A DNA stretch of 64,000 bases, from the NCBI RefSeq assembly GCF_007744075.1, contig NZ_CP036266.1:7027694-7091693 (forward strand), read 5' to 3'. The DNA comes from Gimesia chilikensis. GTDB taxonomy: Bacteria; Planctomycetota; Planctomycetia; Planctomycetales; Planctomycetaceae. Positions 1 through 9,500 of the stretch are shown here, one piece after another. The position numbers and the translations under genes were made by a program. Below the pieces are notes generated by a model. That model was not told the DNA's origin, did no database searches, and saw only the letters and a list, made by a program, of their open reading frames with translations. The first letter of the stretch is position 1; the number at the start of each line of letters is the position of its first letter.

Positions 1-55
1 TCTCAATTCGAATGTCTATTCGCTATTCCATTCCCAATGAACTAGGTGAATTGAA

Positions 56-793
56 TTATGGAGTATCAGTCTCACTCTGCACTGATAAACTCTGATGTTT
101 CCTGGGGAATTCGGGATCAAAATCAATAGCGACTCGATTCCCCTTAAGACCGCTAGCGGGTTTAATTGTCGATGTGGCCCCAATATGTTGGACGAGCGTT
201 GGGATATGGACAAAATAAGGGAGTTGATTGCGCTGGCACCAACTCCCCACGACTGGATCAATATTCCTCACCCCACTCGAAGGGCCATGATGGCGATGGT
301 TCAAGACGACGGGATCGCTCAAAAACTGTCTCACCCCTGGATTGGAAAAGATATAAGCAACTGCGCCCCACGCCGCCCAACCTCGATTGATTTCACGAAA
401 CCCAGTTAGATCCCGAACGTGTTCACGACTGGGGCAATACAGTGAAACGACACCAACTTCAGCAGCAGGCCAGAGAGTATTTTCAAGATATGCCCGCGCA
501 TCTCGAGCCACCAAGGCATCATCCTGAAACATTAGATAGGCGTCTGCATGAGGCATACGCAAATAAAGTTCTGTCAGCCCAAGATACCAGTTAGGGAAAA
601 CGCCTAGCGTTGTACTTCTCATTGAGAAGGGGTAGTTACTGAAGATCTTGCTTTTGCTTGAGAATGGTTCTGCAAATAATCGGGGAGAATCCCACCCAGC
701 CAGGGAGAGACTTTGCAGACATGACTCCAATGTGGGAGACTTGCGAGGAGCTGTTGTGACCCCAACAGCCCAATTCCATTCCAAGACACCCAT
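56..793 (-). CDS. small GT-A-type glycosyltransferase-like protein
   Basis: This 245-residue protein begins NWAVGVTTAPR, which resembles the first beta strand of GT-A nucleotide-sugar transferases, and has a central FQDDALVARD segment that can serve as the DxD-like metal and sugar-nucleotide site. A later stretch (PNWYLGLTELYL, GVVSLYCPS, LNHRHHGP) is shared almost word for word with the divergent gene at 1266-2015, so the two are paralogues. The ATG is preceded by GGGAGG at a short distance, which supports the start. There is no signal peptide or membrane segment, so it is probably cytoplasmic. The donor and acceptor cannot be read from sequence. Its position beside a large glycosyltransferase cluster suggests a role in building a surface glycan or glycoprotein. 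Confidence 0.7.
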   Translation of the reverse strand: MGVLEWNWAVGVTTAPRKSPTLESCLQSLSLAGWDSPRLFAEPFSSKSKIFSNYPFSMRSTTLGVFPNWYLGLTELYLRMPHADAYLMFQDDALVARDARAYLENTLWPAAEVGVVSLYCPSREHVRDLTGFREINRGWAAWGAVAYIFSNPGVRQFLSDPVVLNHRHHGPSSGVRNIDPVVGSWCQRNQLPYFVHIPTLVQHIGATSTIKPASGLKGNRVAIDFDPEFPRKHQSLSVQSETDTP

Positions 794-1265
794 TCGACCT
801 CCCTGTCATATTGCAGTAAAGTGATTACTGCAAATGATCCTGACAGCCTCTGCTCAAAGTTGTGACAACGCCTGAACATTAGAGGCGAATGACACTAATA
901 GTCAGTGGGATTTGCAATAGATCCAATCATGAAAATCGATGCATAATTTCTATGATAGGATGACAAACACGAATCAATACACAGAACTGTCGTTCAAAAC
1001 AGCCAACGCAAATAGTTGTCACAAGAACATAATACCTGTATGTATTTATCGTTTCAGTATAGTACTCGAACAGCACTTCTGTTTCAATAAAATTTAAATA
1101 AATTCATGCAGGAAAACTTCGTTTTGAGTCATCATATATGCACTGTTTCGAATCTATGGCTTCCCGAAAATCAAACACACATCGATTGAAATTAAACCAG
1201 TCCATTCAAATTCTTTTGGTATCTCGCCAGCAATACCGATTGAGAAAGTGAAAGGTATATTTGAA
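794..1265. other. intergenic region between divergent paralogues
   Basis: About 470 AT-rich bases separate the two divergently transcribed paralogues. It must hold both promoters, but I see no convincing -35/-10 pair, operator or small gene. Short open frames here have no family resemblance. Confidence 0.5.
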
Positions 1266-2015
1266 ATGCAGGTTGAAACGCATCGAACGGCACCAATGAA
1301 TTGGGCAGTTGGAATGACAACGGCTCCTAGAATGAATTCGACATTGAGCCAAAGCATCAACAACCTGAAAGTAGCAGGCTGGGCTCAAATGCGTATATTT
1401 GCTGAGCCTGGTTCCTCCATCCCAGCAAATATATCAGGAGAAACCTCTGTATCTCTACGTGACCAGACTCTAGGAGCTTTTCCCAACTGGTACTTGGGGT
1501 TGACCGAACTGTACCTGGATAATCCTCACGCTGATGCATACCTGATTTGTCAGGACGACATTGTGATGATACGTGACACGCGTCAGTATCTTGAAGAATG
1601 CCTGTGGCCGGCTACAGAAATTGGCGTTGTTTCACTTTATTGCCCCAGCCACGATCATCGTGATGATGCCTCTGGGTTCCTGAAGGTTAAATCAGGATGG
1701 AATACATGGGGAGCACTCGCTTATATTTTCTCAAATCCCGGAGTACGTGAATTCTTGAGTGATCTGATCGTGTTGAATCATCGACATCATGGACCTCATC
1801 AGGGACTGCGCAATATCGATTCCATTGTGGGTAGCTGGTGTGAGCGAAGACAACTTCCCTACTTTGTTCATGTCCCAACTCTAACTCAGCATATTGGTCG
1901 ATCCTCTACAATCTGGAAGAACAATACCAATGAAGGTCGTCGAAAGGCCATAAAATACGATCCCCGGTTGCTACTGAACGAGCCAGAATCGCAAAACGAT
2001 AGCATATCCGAATAA
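1266..2015 (+). CDS. small GT-A-type glycosyltransferase-like protein (paralogue)
   Basis: A paralogue of the gene at 56-793, transcribed away from it. It shares the N-terminal NWAVGMTTAPR strand, the ICQDDIVMIRD acidic motif, and the segments PNWYLGLTELYL, GVVSLYCPS and LNHRHHGP. The ATG at 1266 is chosen over an upstream GTG at 1248 because AAAGG lies ten bases before it; this gives 249 residues, close to the sister protein. The conserved QDD triplet fits a GT-A metal-binding site. No signal peptide or membrane helix is visible. Function beyond glycosyl transfer cannot be assigned. It ends just before the convergent glycosyltransferase gene at 2082. Confidence 0.68.
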   Translation: MQVETHRTAPMNWAVGMTTAPRMNSTLSQSINNLKVAGWAQMRIFAEPGSSIPANISGETSVSLRDQTLGAFPNWYLGLTELYLDNPHADAYLICQDDIVMIRDTRQYLEECLWPATEIGVVSLYCPSHDHRDDASGFLKVKSGWNTWGALAYIFSNPGVREFLSDLIVLNHRHHGPHQGLRNIDSIVGSWCERRQLPYFVHVPTLTQHIGRSSTIWKNNTNEGRRKAIKYDPRLLLNEPESQNDSISE

Positions 2016-2081
2016 GAAGCTATTCGTATTTCCAAATGGAGTGGCCGGCCTGATTTGTCAACCAAAAGGATCATAGTCTTT

Positions 2082-3821
2082 TCAATTACTGGTTTCCGCC
2101 AGGGGCAGACCATCCAGCTCCGCAAGATACTGTTCCAGCCGTCCATCTCCGGCCGGAGTCCAGTCGCAGATCTGCCCCAGGTTTTCTCCTAGAATTTCCT
2201 GGTAAGCGGGCCACCACAAATTGATGGCTTGTGAACGAAGATGCTTGCTACCATGCATATGCCAAATTCGGACATCTTTCGTCTTACCGGCATAGATGGG
2301 AGAACAGTTCCATCGGCAGTCCAGCAGCTTATGGGGGTGATAGTGTAAAAGAAGCTGTAATGCAATTTCATCACAGATAAATGTCTTACGTCCGATTAAG
2401 GCCAGGTCATACCATTTGGGTATAATCTCAGCGTTTCGTCGCAAACCAAACACACCGCCATTTATTGCTGGTCTTGTTTGAAGCCCCTTTCTGACCAATC
2501 GATCGATACGACGTTTTGTTTTCCCTTCGAGGGAGATTTCTTTCCAGGCATTGATGCGTTTGCGAATTGTTTTTCTTTGTGTCGTCCAGTTTGAAAATTG
2601 TGTAGCCACCATATCGCATCCCTCAGGCAGTTCAAATAATTCCTGAATCGAGCCCGTGACCAGAGTGTCCGCATCCAGATAAACTGTCATGTCAAATGGA
2701 GGATCCTGCAGAATGGCAAGCTTATTTAGAAAAGCGGCATTTTTTCTGCGCATCACACGTGGAAACTGACGATGCTCCACATCCAGACGCGGCTCTGACG
2801 CGAGATTCTTGCCAATTTTATGAGAGTCATCACCGATTGTATAAACAATAATTGGGCCGGAATAATGTTTTCGCAAGCTCCAGATTGAAGTGAGCATCCT
2901 AACGGCATGCGCAGTTCCGCAAAGGAGGTAAACTACCCCTTGTTGCTCTCGCTGAGTATCGATTGGCAAAATAGCTTGAGTCTCTATTGAAGCACGCTTT
3001 TTCTTACAACCGCAACCACACCCACGACTTGATTTGGGGGCAACTTCGAATGACACCTGATTTTGAAAATGCTTTTTTAGTGAACTGTAGCGTCCCAGAT
3101 GTTTCCAGCCATGTTTTGTCATTCGCACTTTTCGATAAAAACGGTTCTGCCGTTCCGCACAATACCAGAAAAATGTGTCATGAGAAGGGACAGGAAGCCG
3201 TTTCGGGCAACACTGAAGCATGTCTTTGGCCCACTCCGTACGACCAAAGAAGCACCAGGAAGTGATTCGCGAATGGATCACTTTATCTCGTCCAGGTTCA
3301 GGGTGAAGTTCCAGGTCATTATAGCCAGACAGTTGAGGAATTTGCTGAGCCCACCGATCCAAGATGTCGATTGCTTCAGGGGGTTTTGTGTACCCCCAGG
3401 GATGTGACACAAAAACAGGATACTCGTCCTGATCATTTACAGAAAACCATTCCGGATCAATCCATCTTTTCTCTTCTGTAGCAACTGTGTCTGTATCTAG
3501 CTTGAGAAACCAGGGGGTCTGCACATAATTAGATACGGCAAAGGTAATCCCATTCAACATTTTTTCTCGTTGCGAACAATCTGGCATCTCCCATTGCACG
3601 CGACGCATATCCGGATGGTCAAGAAATCTTAGTTTACAATTCCAATCAGAAACGGGAATACTCCCGTCGCATACAACCAATAAAGGATTTTGCAGTAGCT
3701 CAGGTTTAAAACGCTTCCAAGTCGGCCATACCAATTCCAACTCTTTGACGTGATGCTCGTCGACGCCAACAATGGTTGTAAATGAAATATTATTATTTGA
3801 GCTATGATCTTGAATTTTCAT
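2082..3821 (-). CDS. two-domain glycosyltransferase (GT-A-like domain plus GT8-like domain)
   Basis: The 579-residue protein has two transferase halves. The N-terminal half (about 10-260) carries WFLKLDTDTVA, a DxD-type motif, plus a VSHPWGYTKPP block that recurs in the protein encoded at 4762-6513. A basic, Cys-rich linker (RGCGCGCKKKR, near residue 270) follows. The C-terminal half (about 295-560) resembles GT8-type transferases: TVYLDADTLV supplies a canonical DxD, and WHMHGSKH near the end fits the family's C-terminal histidine region. It is the last gene of the minus-strand cluster. Start ATG at 3821 has no strong ribosome-binding site. Sugar and acceptor are unknown; two active centres suggest sequential transfer. 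Confidence 0.75.
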   Translation of the reverse strand: MKIQDHSSNNNISFTTIVGVDEHHVKELELVWPTWKRFKPELLQNPLLVVCDGSIPVSDWNCKLRFLDHPDMRRVQWEMPDCSQREKMLNGITFAVSNYVQTPWFLKLDTDTVATEEKRWIDPEWFSVNDQDEYPVFVSHPWGYTKPPEAIDILDRWAQQIPQLSGYNDLELHPEPGRDKVIHSRITSWCFFGRTEWAKDMLQCCPKRLPVPSHDTFFWYCAERQNRFYRKVRMTKHGWKHLGRYSSLKKHFQNQVSFEVAPKSSRGCGCGCKKKRASIETQAILPIDTQREQQGVVYLLCGTAHAVRMLTSIWSLRKHYSGPIIVYTIGDDSHKIGKNLASEPRLDVEHRQFPRVMRRKNAAFLNKLAILQDPPFDMTVYLDADTLVTGSIQELFELPEGCDMVATQFSNWTTQRKTIRKRINAWKEISLEGKTKRRIDRLVRKGLQTRPAINGGVFGLRRNAEIIPKWYDLALIGRKTFICDEIALQLLLHYHPHKLLDCRWNCSPIYAGKTKDVRIWHMHGSKHLRSQAINLWWPAYQEILGENLGQICDWTPAGDGRLEQYLAELDGLPLAETSN

Positions 3822-3911
3822 TCAGTATTGTACCGGTCTATAAAAAATCGTCCCTAAAACACATAGAATTCTTGTCCTTCACGTTTATGCGAGAAAACAA
3901 GGGTCTCAAAG

Positions 3912-4640
3912 TTAAAGCTCGACAGTGGGATCATCCCGCCCTGCCACAGGATGCCGAATTCGTAGAACATCGGCTATTTTGACCTTTCTCGCCTTATGCC
4001 CTTCTCGATTTAATAGCTTGCGGAAATGGACGTCTTCATAAGCCCTCTTCCATCTCGAAGCTGGCTTCTCCCATTCTTTAGAATCTTTCAGATATCCATA
4101 TTTTCGACAAAGATCCCCTGAGACGATCTGCACGCCACCGATGGCGCGATTTAACTTCATGACTTCGGTGAAATGTTCACGGATAATTTCAGGAGGCCCT
4201 TGCCATTGGCTCGCTTCCTGAATCAAGTCATAACCGGTTTCGTGAGTTGTTCCATAAACTCGTTTCGGATAGATAAATTTATGATCTGGTTGAGCCATGA
4301 ACCGCATTACATCATGTAGCGAACTTCCATGAATGAGATAATCACAATCCGTGAACCAGACAACATCAGCTTTAGTTTCCAGCGCCACTTGATTGCGGCC
4401 TATCCCTCGTCTAAACAATCGTTCTTTCTCAAGTAATGTCGTTTTAATTTTAACATTTTCCGGCAAGGGCAATGTTTCCAATTCCTGCAAACGACGACAG
4501 GTTGCGTGATCTTCCTGACTGGTGACCACGTTGAGTATGAGATTAATCTCTTTGGGCGGAGGGTGATGGAAAATCGTTGCGACCTGATATGTCAAACAGC
4601 GCCAATAACGCCAACAATGGGTAACAATTTCAAAGTTCAC
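3912..4640 (-). CDS. GT-A-fold glycosyltransferase
   Basis: This 242-residue protein has a GT2-like layout: an N-terminal strand FEIVTHCWRYWR, a middle segment VVWFTDCDYLIHG whose DCD is a DxD-type site, and a C-terminal acidic patch. The start is a GTG preceded by GGATG at a suitable distance. It lies between the two larger transferases at 2082 and 4762 on the same strand, with gaps of about 90 and 120 bases, so it probably belongs to the same transcription unit. There are no membrane segments. The family assignment rests on motif appearance only. Confidence 0.7.
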   Translation of the reverse strand: MNFEIVTHCWRYWRCLTYQVATIFHHPPPKEINLILNVVTSQEDHATCRRLQELETLPLPENVKIKTTLLEKERLFRRGIGRNQVALETKADVVWFTDCDYLIHGSSLHDVMRFMAQPDHKFIYPKRVYGTTHETGYDLIQEASQWQGPPEIIREHFTEVMKLNRAIGGVQIVSGDLCRKYGYLKDSKEWEKPASRWKRAYEDVHFRKLLNREGHKARKVKIADVLRIRHPVAGRDDPTVEL

Positions 4641-4761
4641 AAATTACATCCTTGTCTCAGATAGCATTTCACATTTATCTTCCATTCATAAGAGAATTTA
4701 GGAATTCATAAAACACTCGCGCTCTCTAAATTCAAATTGTTGTGTCAATCTTGATTTCCAT

Positions 4762-6513
4762 TCAATCGACTTCAGCATTAACCAAGGTTGCTGAGGCAGG
4801 TTTACTCTTAAAGTGATGTTTCCAGCCATGTTCTTTCATATTCACAGTCACAACAGATTGTTCTTGATACATCGCACAAAGATGCAAAAATCGAACTGGA
4901 TGGATGCCCTTGAGAAAATCTGGAAAGCAATCATTTGTTAATGGGATAGCGGACCGTAGCCAGTCTGTATTAAACCAACAGAACCATTCTGAAACGGTAG
5001 GTAGCTCGACACGCCCCCCCTCCGGAAGATATTCCTTAGAAAATCGAGGTGTGTTACTGTTTGACCGGCCTGATTCCATTAACCATTTTTCAAATCGAAC
5101 TAATAAATCCGGAGGCTTGAGGTAGTTCCAGGGATGAGCGACCATAATTGGGGAATTTTGTTTATCCCCGGATGGTTGAAACCAGCGTGCCTGGGGCCAA
5201 CGGTTACCAGTTTCACTCGCTCGGGCAGTTGGGTCCATTAAGAGGATCCATTGTGTGCGAATTTGTTCCTTGAGATCATTTAAAAATAATCCCAGATGAT
5301 CTTCCAGTGGTGATTCCTGAAATTGAATGAACCGGGCTAATCGCAGTTCTTTCATCTGACGACATTCCTGTAGGACACTAGAATTTCCACGTACAAAAAT
5401 ATTCGTTTTGAGTAACCAGGAATATCGCTCCCACCATGTTGGCAGGGATTTTTTTAGTATTGAAATATCTTCTGAATGGAGATTAAGTACGATTGTGGTT
5501 GTTGGGACTCCGGTGGGATGAAATTTCTCAGGGACCATCGGCACCGTATTCCCCTCGGGAGAAATCACTGTCTGATTCCACCCTTTGCGATCGTACATCC
5601 CGGCGGTATCAATCGCCTCCGGTGTATCAGTAGTGGCTAAATGAATCGCCTCATCATAAGGCATATGCGGGAATGCTTTTAAACCGCTGGGACTGGTGCA
5701 ATTGAATATTTCCAATCCTTCGTTATCAAAATGTGGTTTCAATTGTTCCAATCGTGTATTCAAAATCCGGTATGAAGAATTATTCCCATTGACTGATGAC
5801 TTCGACCTGTCTTGGTCAAATGCATAATTCTGCTGACCAAACTCCATGCGAAAGTCGCAGCCCAGTAGAAAGATCCGTCTGATACCCAGATAAAATAGAA
5901 GGCGTATTGCAATATACATCACAGAGCGAGAGCCCTTGTTTCCCTGAGAGTCCGCTTTCTTTGAATGATTCCCCCAGTTAAATGTATCTTCATACAACCA
6001 GCGTTCAGGTTGGAAATCTTCATTTCTACGGTAACCAAAAACCGTAGGCATATCTCCAACTTTTTGAATAGACGGTTGTAATTGTCCGGAGTCATCCCTG
6101 ACCGCAAATTGTTTTTCCATATGACAGAGTGGGACGAATTTCAAGATGGCCGGGTCTCGCCAGATCACATCATGGAAGTGAGTAGGATCATCAACACTAC
6201 ACCATAAATGAGGACGGATAATTGTAGCAGCGTTATTCACCGCGCAAGTTAATACACCTCGCGTGTTGAGTTTCTCCAGGTCATTTTTGACTAATGAAGG
6301 ACCAGAGCAAATTAAAAACGCAGATCGGCCCCGATACATGTCGCCAAAGAACAGATTATGTCCGTCACGCGTGAAGATCATCGGCGGAGGCTGGAGATAT
6401 CTCCCCACATGGAATCCCACTGTTCTCTCGCGCGCATGTCTTAGGTGTTTATGGTCATTTTCATCACGTGCCACTCCGCGAGAAGTCAAGCTTATGTGCT
6501 TTGAATCTGACAC
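4762..6513 (-). CDS. DUF115/MptE-like domain fused to a degenerate glycosyltransferase domain
   Basis: The N-terminal half (about 45-270 of 583) resembles the DUF115/MptE-like family found in flagellin- and glycan-modification loci: AFLICSGPSLV is a glycine-rich nucleotide-binding start, and GIRRIFLLGCDFRM a conserved later strand. The C-terminal half (about 340-575) is related to the N-terminal domain of the protein at 2082-3821: AHPWNYLKPP matches SHPWGYTKPP and KEHGWKHH matches TKHGWKH. The expected DxD is replaced by LMDPTAR, so this half may not catalyse. The start is GTG with AAGGAA upstream. It probably acts in the same glycosylation pathway. Confidence 0.7.
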   Translation of the reverse strand: MSDSKHISLTSRGVARDENDHKHLRHARERTVGFHVGRYLQPPPMIFTRDGHNLFFGDMYRGRSAFLICSGPSLVKNDLEKLNTRGVLTCAVNNAATIIRPHLWCSVDDPTHFHDVIWRDPAILKFVPLCHMEKQFAVRDDSGQLQPSIQKVGDMPTVFGYRRNEDFQPERWLYEDTFNWGNHSKKADSQGNKGSRSVMYIAIRLLFYLGIRRIFLLGCDFRMEFGQQNYAFDQDRSKSSVNGNNSSYRILNTRLEQLKPHFDNEGLEIFNCTSPSGLKAFPHMPYDEAIHLATTDTPEAIDTAGMYDRKGWNQTVISPEGNTVPMVPEKFHPTGVPTTTIVLNLHSEDISILKKSLPTWWERYSWLLKTNIFVRGNSSVLQECRQMKELRLARFIQFQESPLEDHLGLFLNDLKEQIRTQWILLMDPTARASETGNRWPQARWFQPSGDKQNSPIMVAHPWNYLKPPDLLVRFEKWLMESGRSNSNTPRFSKEYLPEGGRVELPTVSEWFCWFNTDWLRSAIPLTNDCFPDFLKGIHPVRFLHLCAMYQEQSVVTVNMKEHGWKHHFKSKPASATLVNAEVD

Positions 6514-6559
6514 TAGTTATAATTCCTTGTTGGAAGATTTCGATTCACAACTTCTAAAC

Positions 6560-9500
6560 TTAATTGCCATTAGTAGCTGATATTTTCTGGCTTGAATGTT
6601 TCTGGCAGTACTCCAGATTTTGAACGACATCTGGACGATCCGGACGATATTTCAAAGATTCCGCAAACGCGTGTGCGGCCGTTTCATATTTACCCTGCTG
6701 CATCAAGACGACTCCTAAATTCGCAAATGAAGCAGGATCATCAGGGTTAACGGAAATCAATCGCTGTAAATAGTGTTCTGAATCGATGGGGTTACCACAT
6801 TCGAAGTGCCAACGGCAGATTTCATTTAGTAGTGGAATATTGTTTTGATCAATCTGTAGTCCAAGTTCATAATGTAGTTTTGCCTGATCATACTCTTCAG
6901 AAAGGATGGCGAGTTTCCCTTCAAAATAGTGAATCAGGGACTGAAGGTCGTTTCTAGACTGGACACCTTGAAGTAGTTGCCTCAGCTTCTTACTTTTATT
7001 CTGCGACAACAGATTTTCGCCAAGACCGCGCCATCCAGGAAAGTATTCTTGGTGTTCACTCGTCAGAATCCGCCATTGATTTTCCGCTTCTGGAAAGCGA
7101 TCCCAGTCTTCATAGACCACCGCCAGATTATGGCGCGCCTTAAAACTGGCAATCCCTTGATCAACGCTCGTAAAACTTCGTTCGGTTTCCTCATCCAGAA
7201 TTCGATGATATGTATGAGCAGCTTCTTGATATCTTTCAAACTGATGATCTAACAGAGCCAGTCGAAATAATAATTCTTTATTATCGGGAAACAGCTTGAG
7301 ACCATCCTTAACGATTTCCCATGCTTGTTGTCGTCGATCCAATTGAGATAGCGCATTGACGAGCAGTGCATACGCCTTACAGAGATGAGATTCAGCTTGG
7401 CCCGAAACATTGATACAACGTGTCAGATAATCGACGGCTAATTCATATTGCCCTGCATCAGCGTGAGTCATACCCAGATTGAATAAAACAAAAGGATGTT
7501 CGGGACGATCATTCAATTCTTTTTCCAGCAATCTAAAATCCCGTGTTAGCTTCCGGGCTCTTCCTTGCTGTGATTGATCAGAACCCGAGTGTACGACATA
7601 AATACCGGTCCAGCCTACTTCCCCTTGCGCCCTGCGTATGGACGGAATAATCTGTTCGTGAATTCGAAACTCAAACCGTAAGTCAGGACGATTCCGAAAA
7701 AGTTTAACATGGTCCACAGCAGTGATATCCGATGGTTCCTTACCGGGACAATGTACCTGGGCGACATACCCCATCATCTCGTCCGGATGAGGACCATCGA
7801 CCAGTTCGCGCAACTGCCTGCCGCAATGCTCGGGTAAAGTGTCATCCGAATCCATCCAAAAGATCCATTCACCACGTGCATGATCTATTGATTCATTGCG
7901 AGCGGCTGCAAAATCATCCCGCCAGGGCCAGTGGAAAACTCGTGCCCCCAGTTCTTCACAAATATCAGGAGTTGCATCTTGTGATCCCGTGTCGACTACA
8001 ACGATTTCATCAACCCATGGCTTCAGAGTCTCTAAGCAGGGACGAATCGTTTCTTCATTATCTCTTACAATTAAACAAGCGGATAATCGGATTTGATTGG
8101 GCTGTAATTTCAGCCCCTGTGCAGTTTGTTCGACTGTAAATAAAGGCCTGTCTTTTCCTGATGTGACTTGCGTGTGCTTAAATTCGGTTGGCTTTACAGT
8201 TCCAGTTGAGCCGCTACTTGGTGAGTCCCATTTCTGCTGATAAATTTTTTGATTTTCCTGTAGGATCTGTCCCAGGTTATAACCTGCTCCCTGAAACGAA
8301 ACACTTCCGAAATGATGCACAAAACTATCGATCGCGATCAAGGTCCGATAGCCAACCCCGCGGGCACGGCGGCATAAATCGTCATCCTCAAAATTCCCTA
8401 CCCCAAATCTCTCATCCAGGCCACCAATCTGATCGAGCACTGATTTTTTTATCAATAAACAAAAACCAACCAGTCGTTCTGTTTCTAGTACCTTTCCACG
8501 ATTTACCTGCCCCCAATCCCAGGCAAATCCATCCAGCTCATTAACATGGCGATAATTGACGGCAATCTGCTGAGGACCACTGACCTGATTTGAAACAGGG
8601 CCAACCAGACCAATTTGATCGGAGGAATACAGAACATTGAGCATCCGCTCCAACCAGCCAGTAGACACAATCGTGTCATTATTTAACAACAGAATAGACT
8701 CACCTGTGGCGAGTTCGATTCCCTGATTTACTGCAGCTGGAAAACCTCGGTTGCTCTCATTGCAAATCACTTTTGCACCAGCAATTGATTGCAGATATCG
8801 AGCAGTTCCATCACTGGACGCATTATCGACGAATATCAGTTCAATCGGCTCATCTGTTCTGAGTAGAATGCTTTCTACACACTGTTTCGTAAACTGAAAT
8901 TGATTATGGGTGACGATTATGATGGAAGTCTTACTTCCTTTCCATTTATTTCGACTTACTGAACGCGTGAGGTATTGATATGCATAAAACTCAGCTGCCT
9001 CATCTACAGAGGCGGCCCGAATCTGTAACCCACCAATCGAAAGTTCAATCGGACTTCCCTGGTTCACCCAATCCTGATATCCCTCTCCCCCTACCATCTT
9101 CATCTCTTCTACGGAAAAACCTGTCCGATAGAGGAGTTTTTCGATTTCCCTCCGCGTAAAAAAACGAACATGGTCAATGTCAAGTAAGCCGGCAGTTTCG
9201 TAGGTCCAGTTACCCGCCAGCAAAGAGCGGATAATTGTATGGTTTCGAATATTGGGGAGACTTGTGACTAGACAACCATCCGGCTTCAGCCACTCTTGGG
9301 CGAGAGCTAATACAGTTTCTGGAGAACGGAGATGCTCCAAAACATCGGCACAGACAATACAGTCAAACGAATTATTTTCGAACTTAATGCTACCGGATTC
9401 GATATCGCCGTTTAATACCTCATCAAGATTCTTTCGTGCACGTTGAGCAGCAACTGGGTCGTATTCCACACCTGTGACATGTGCAGCTTGACGACGTTTT

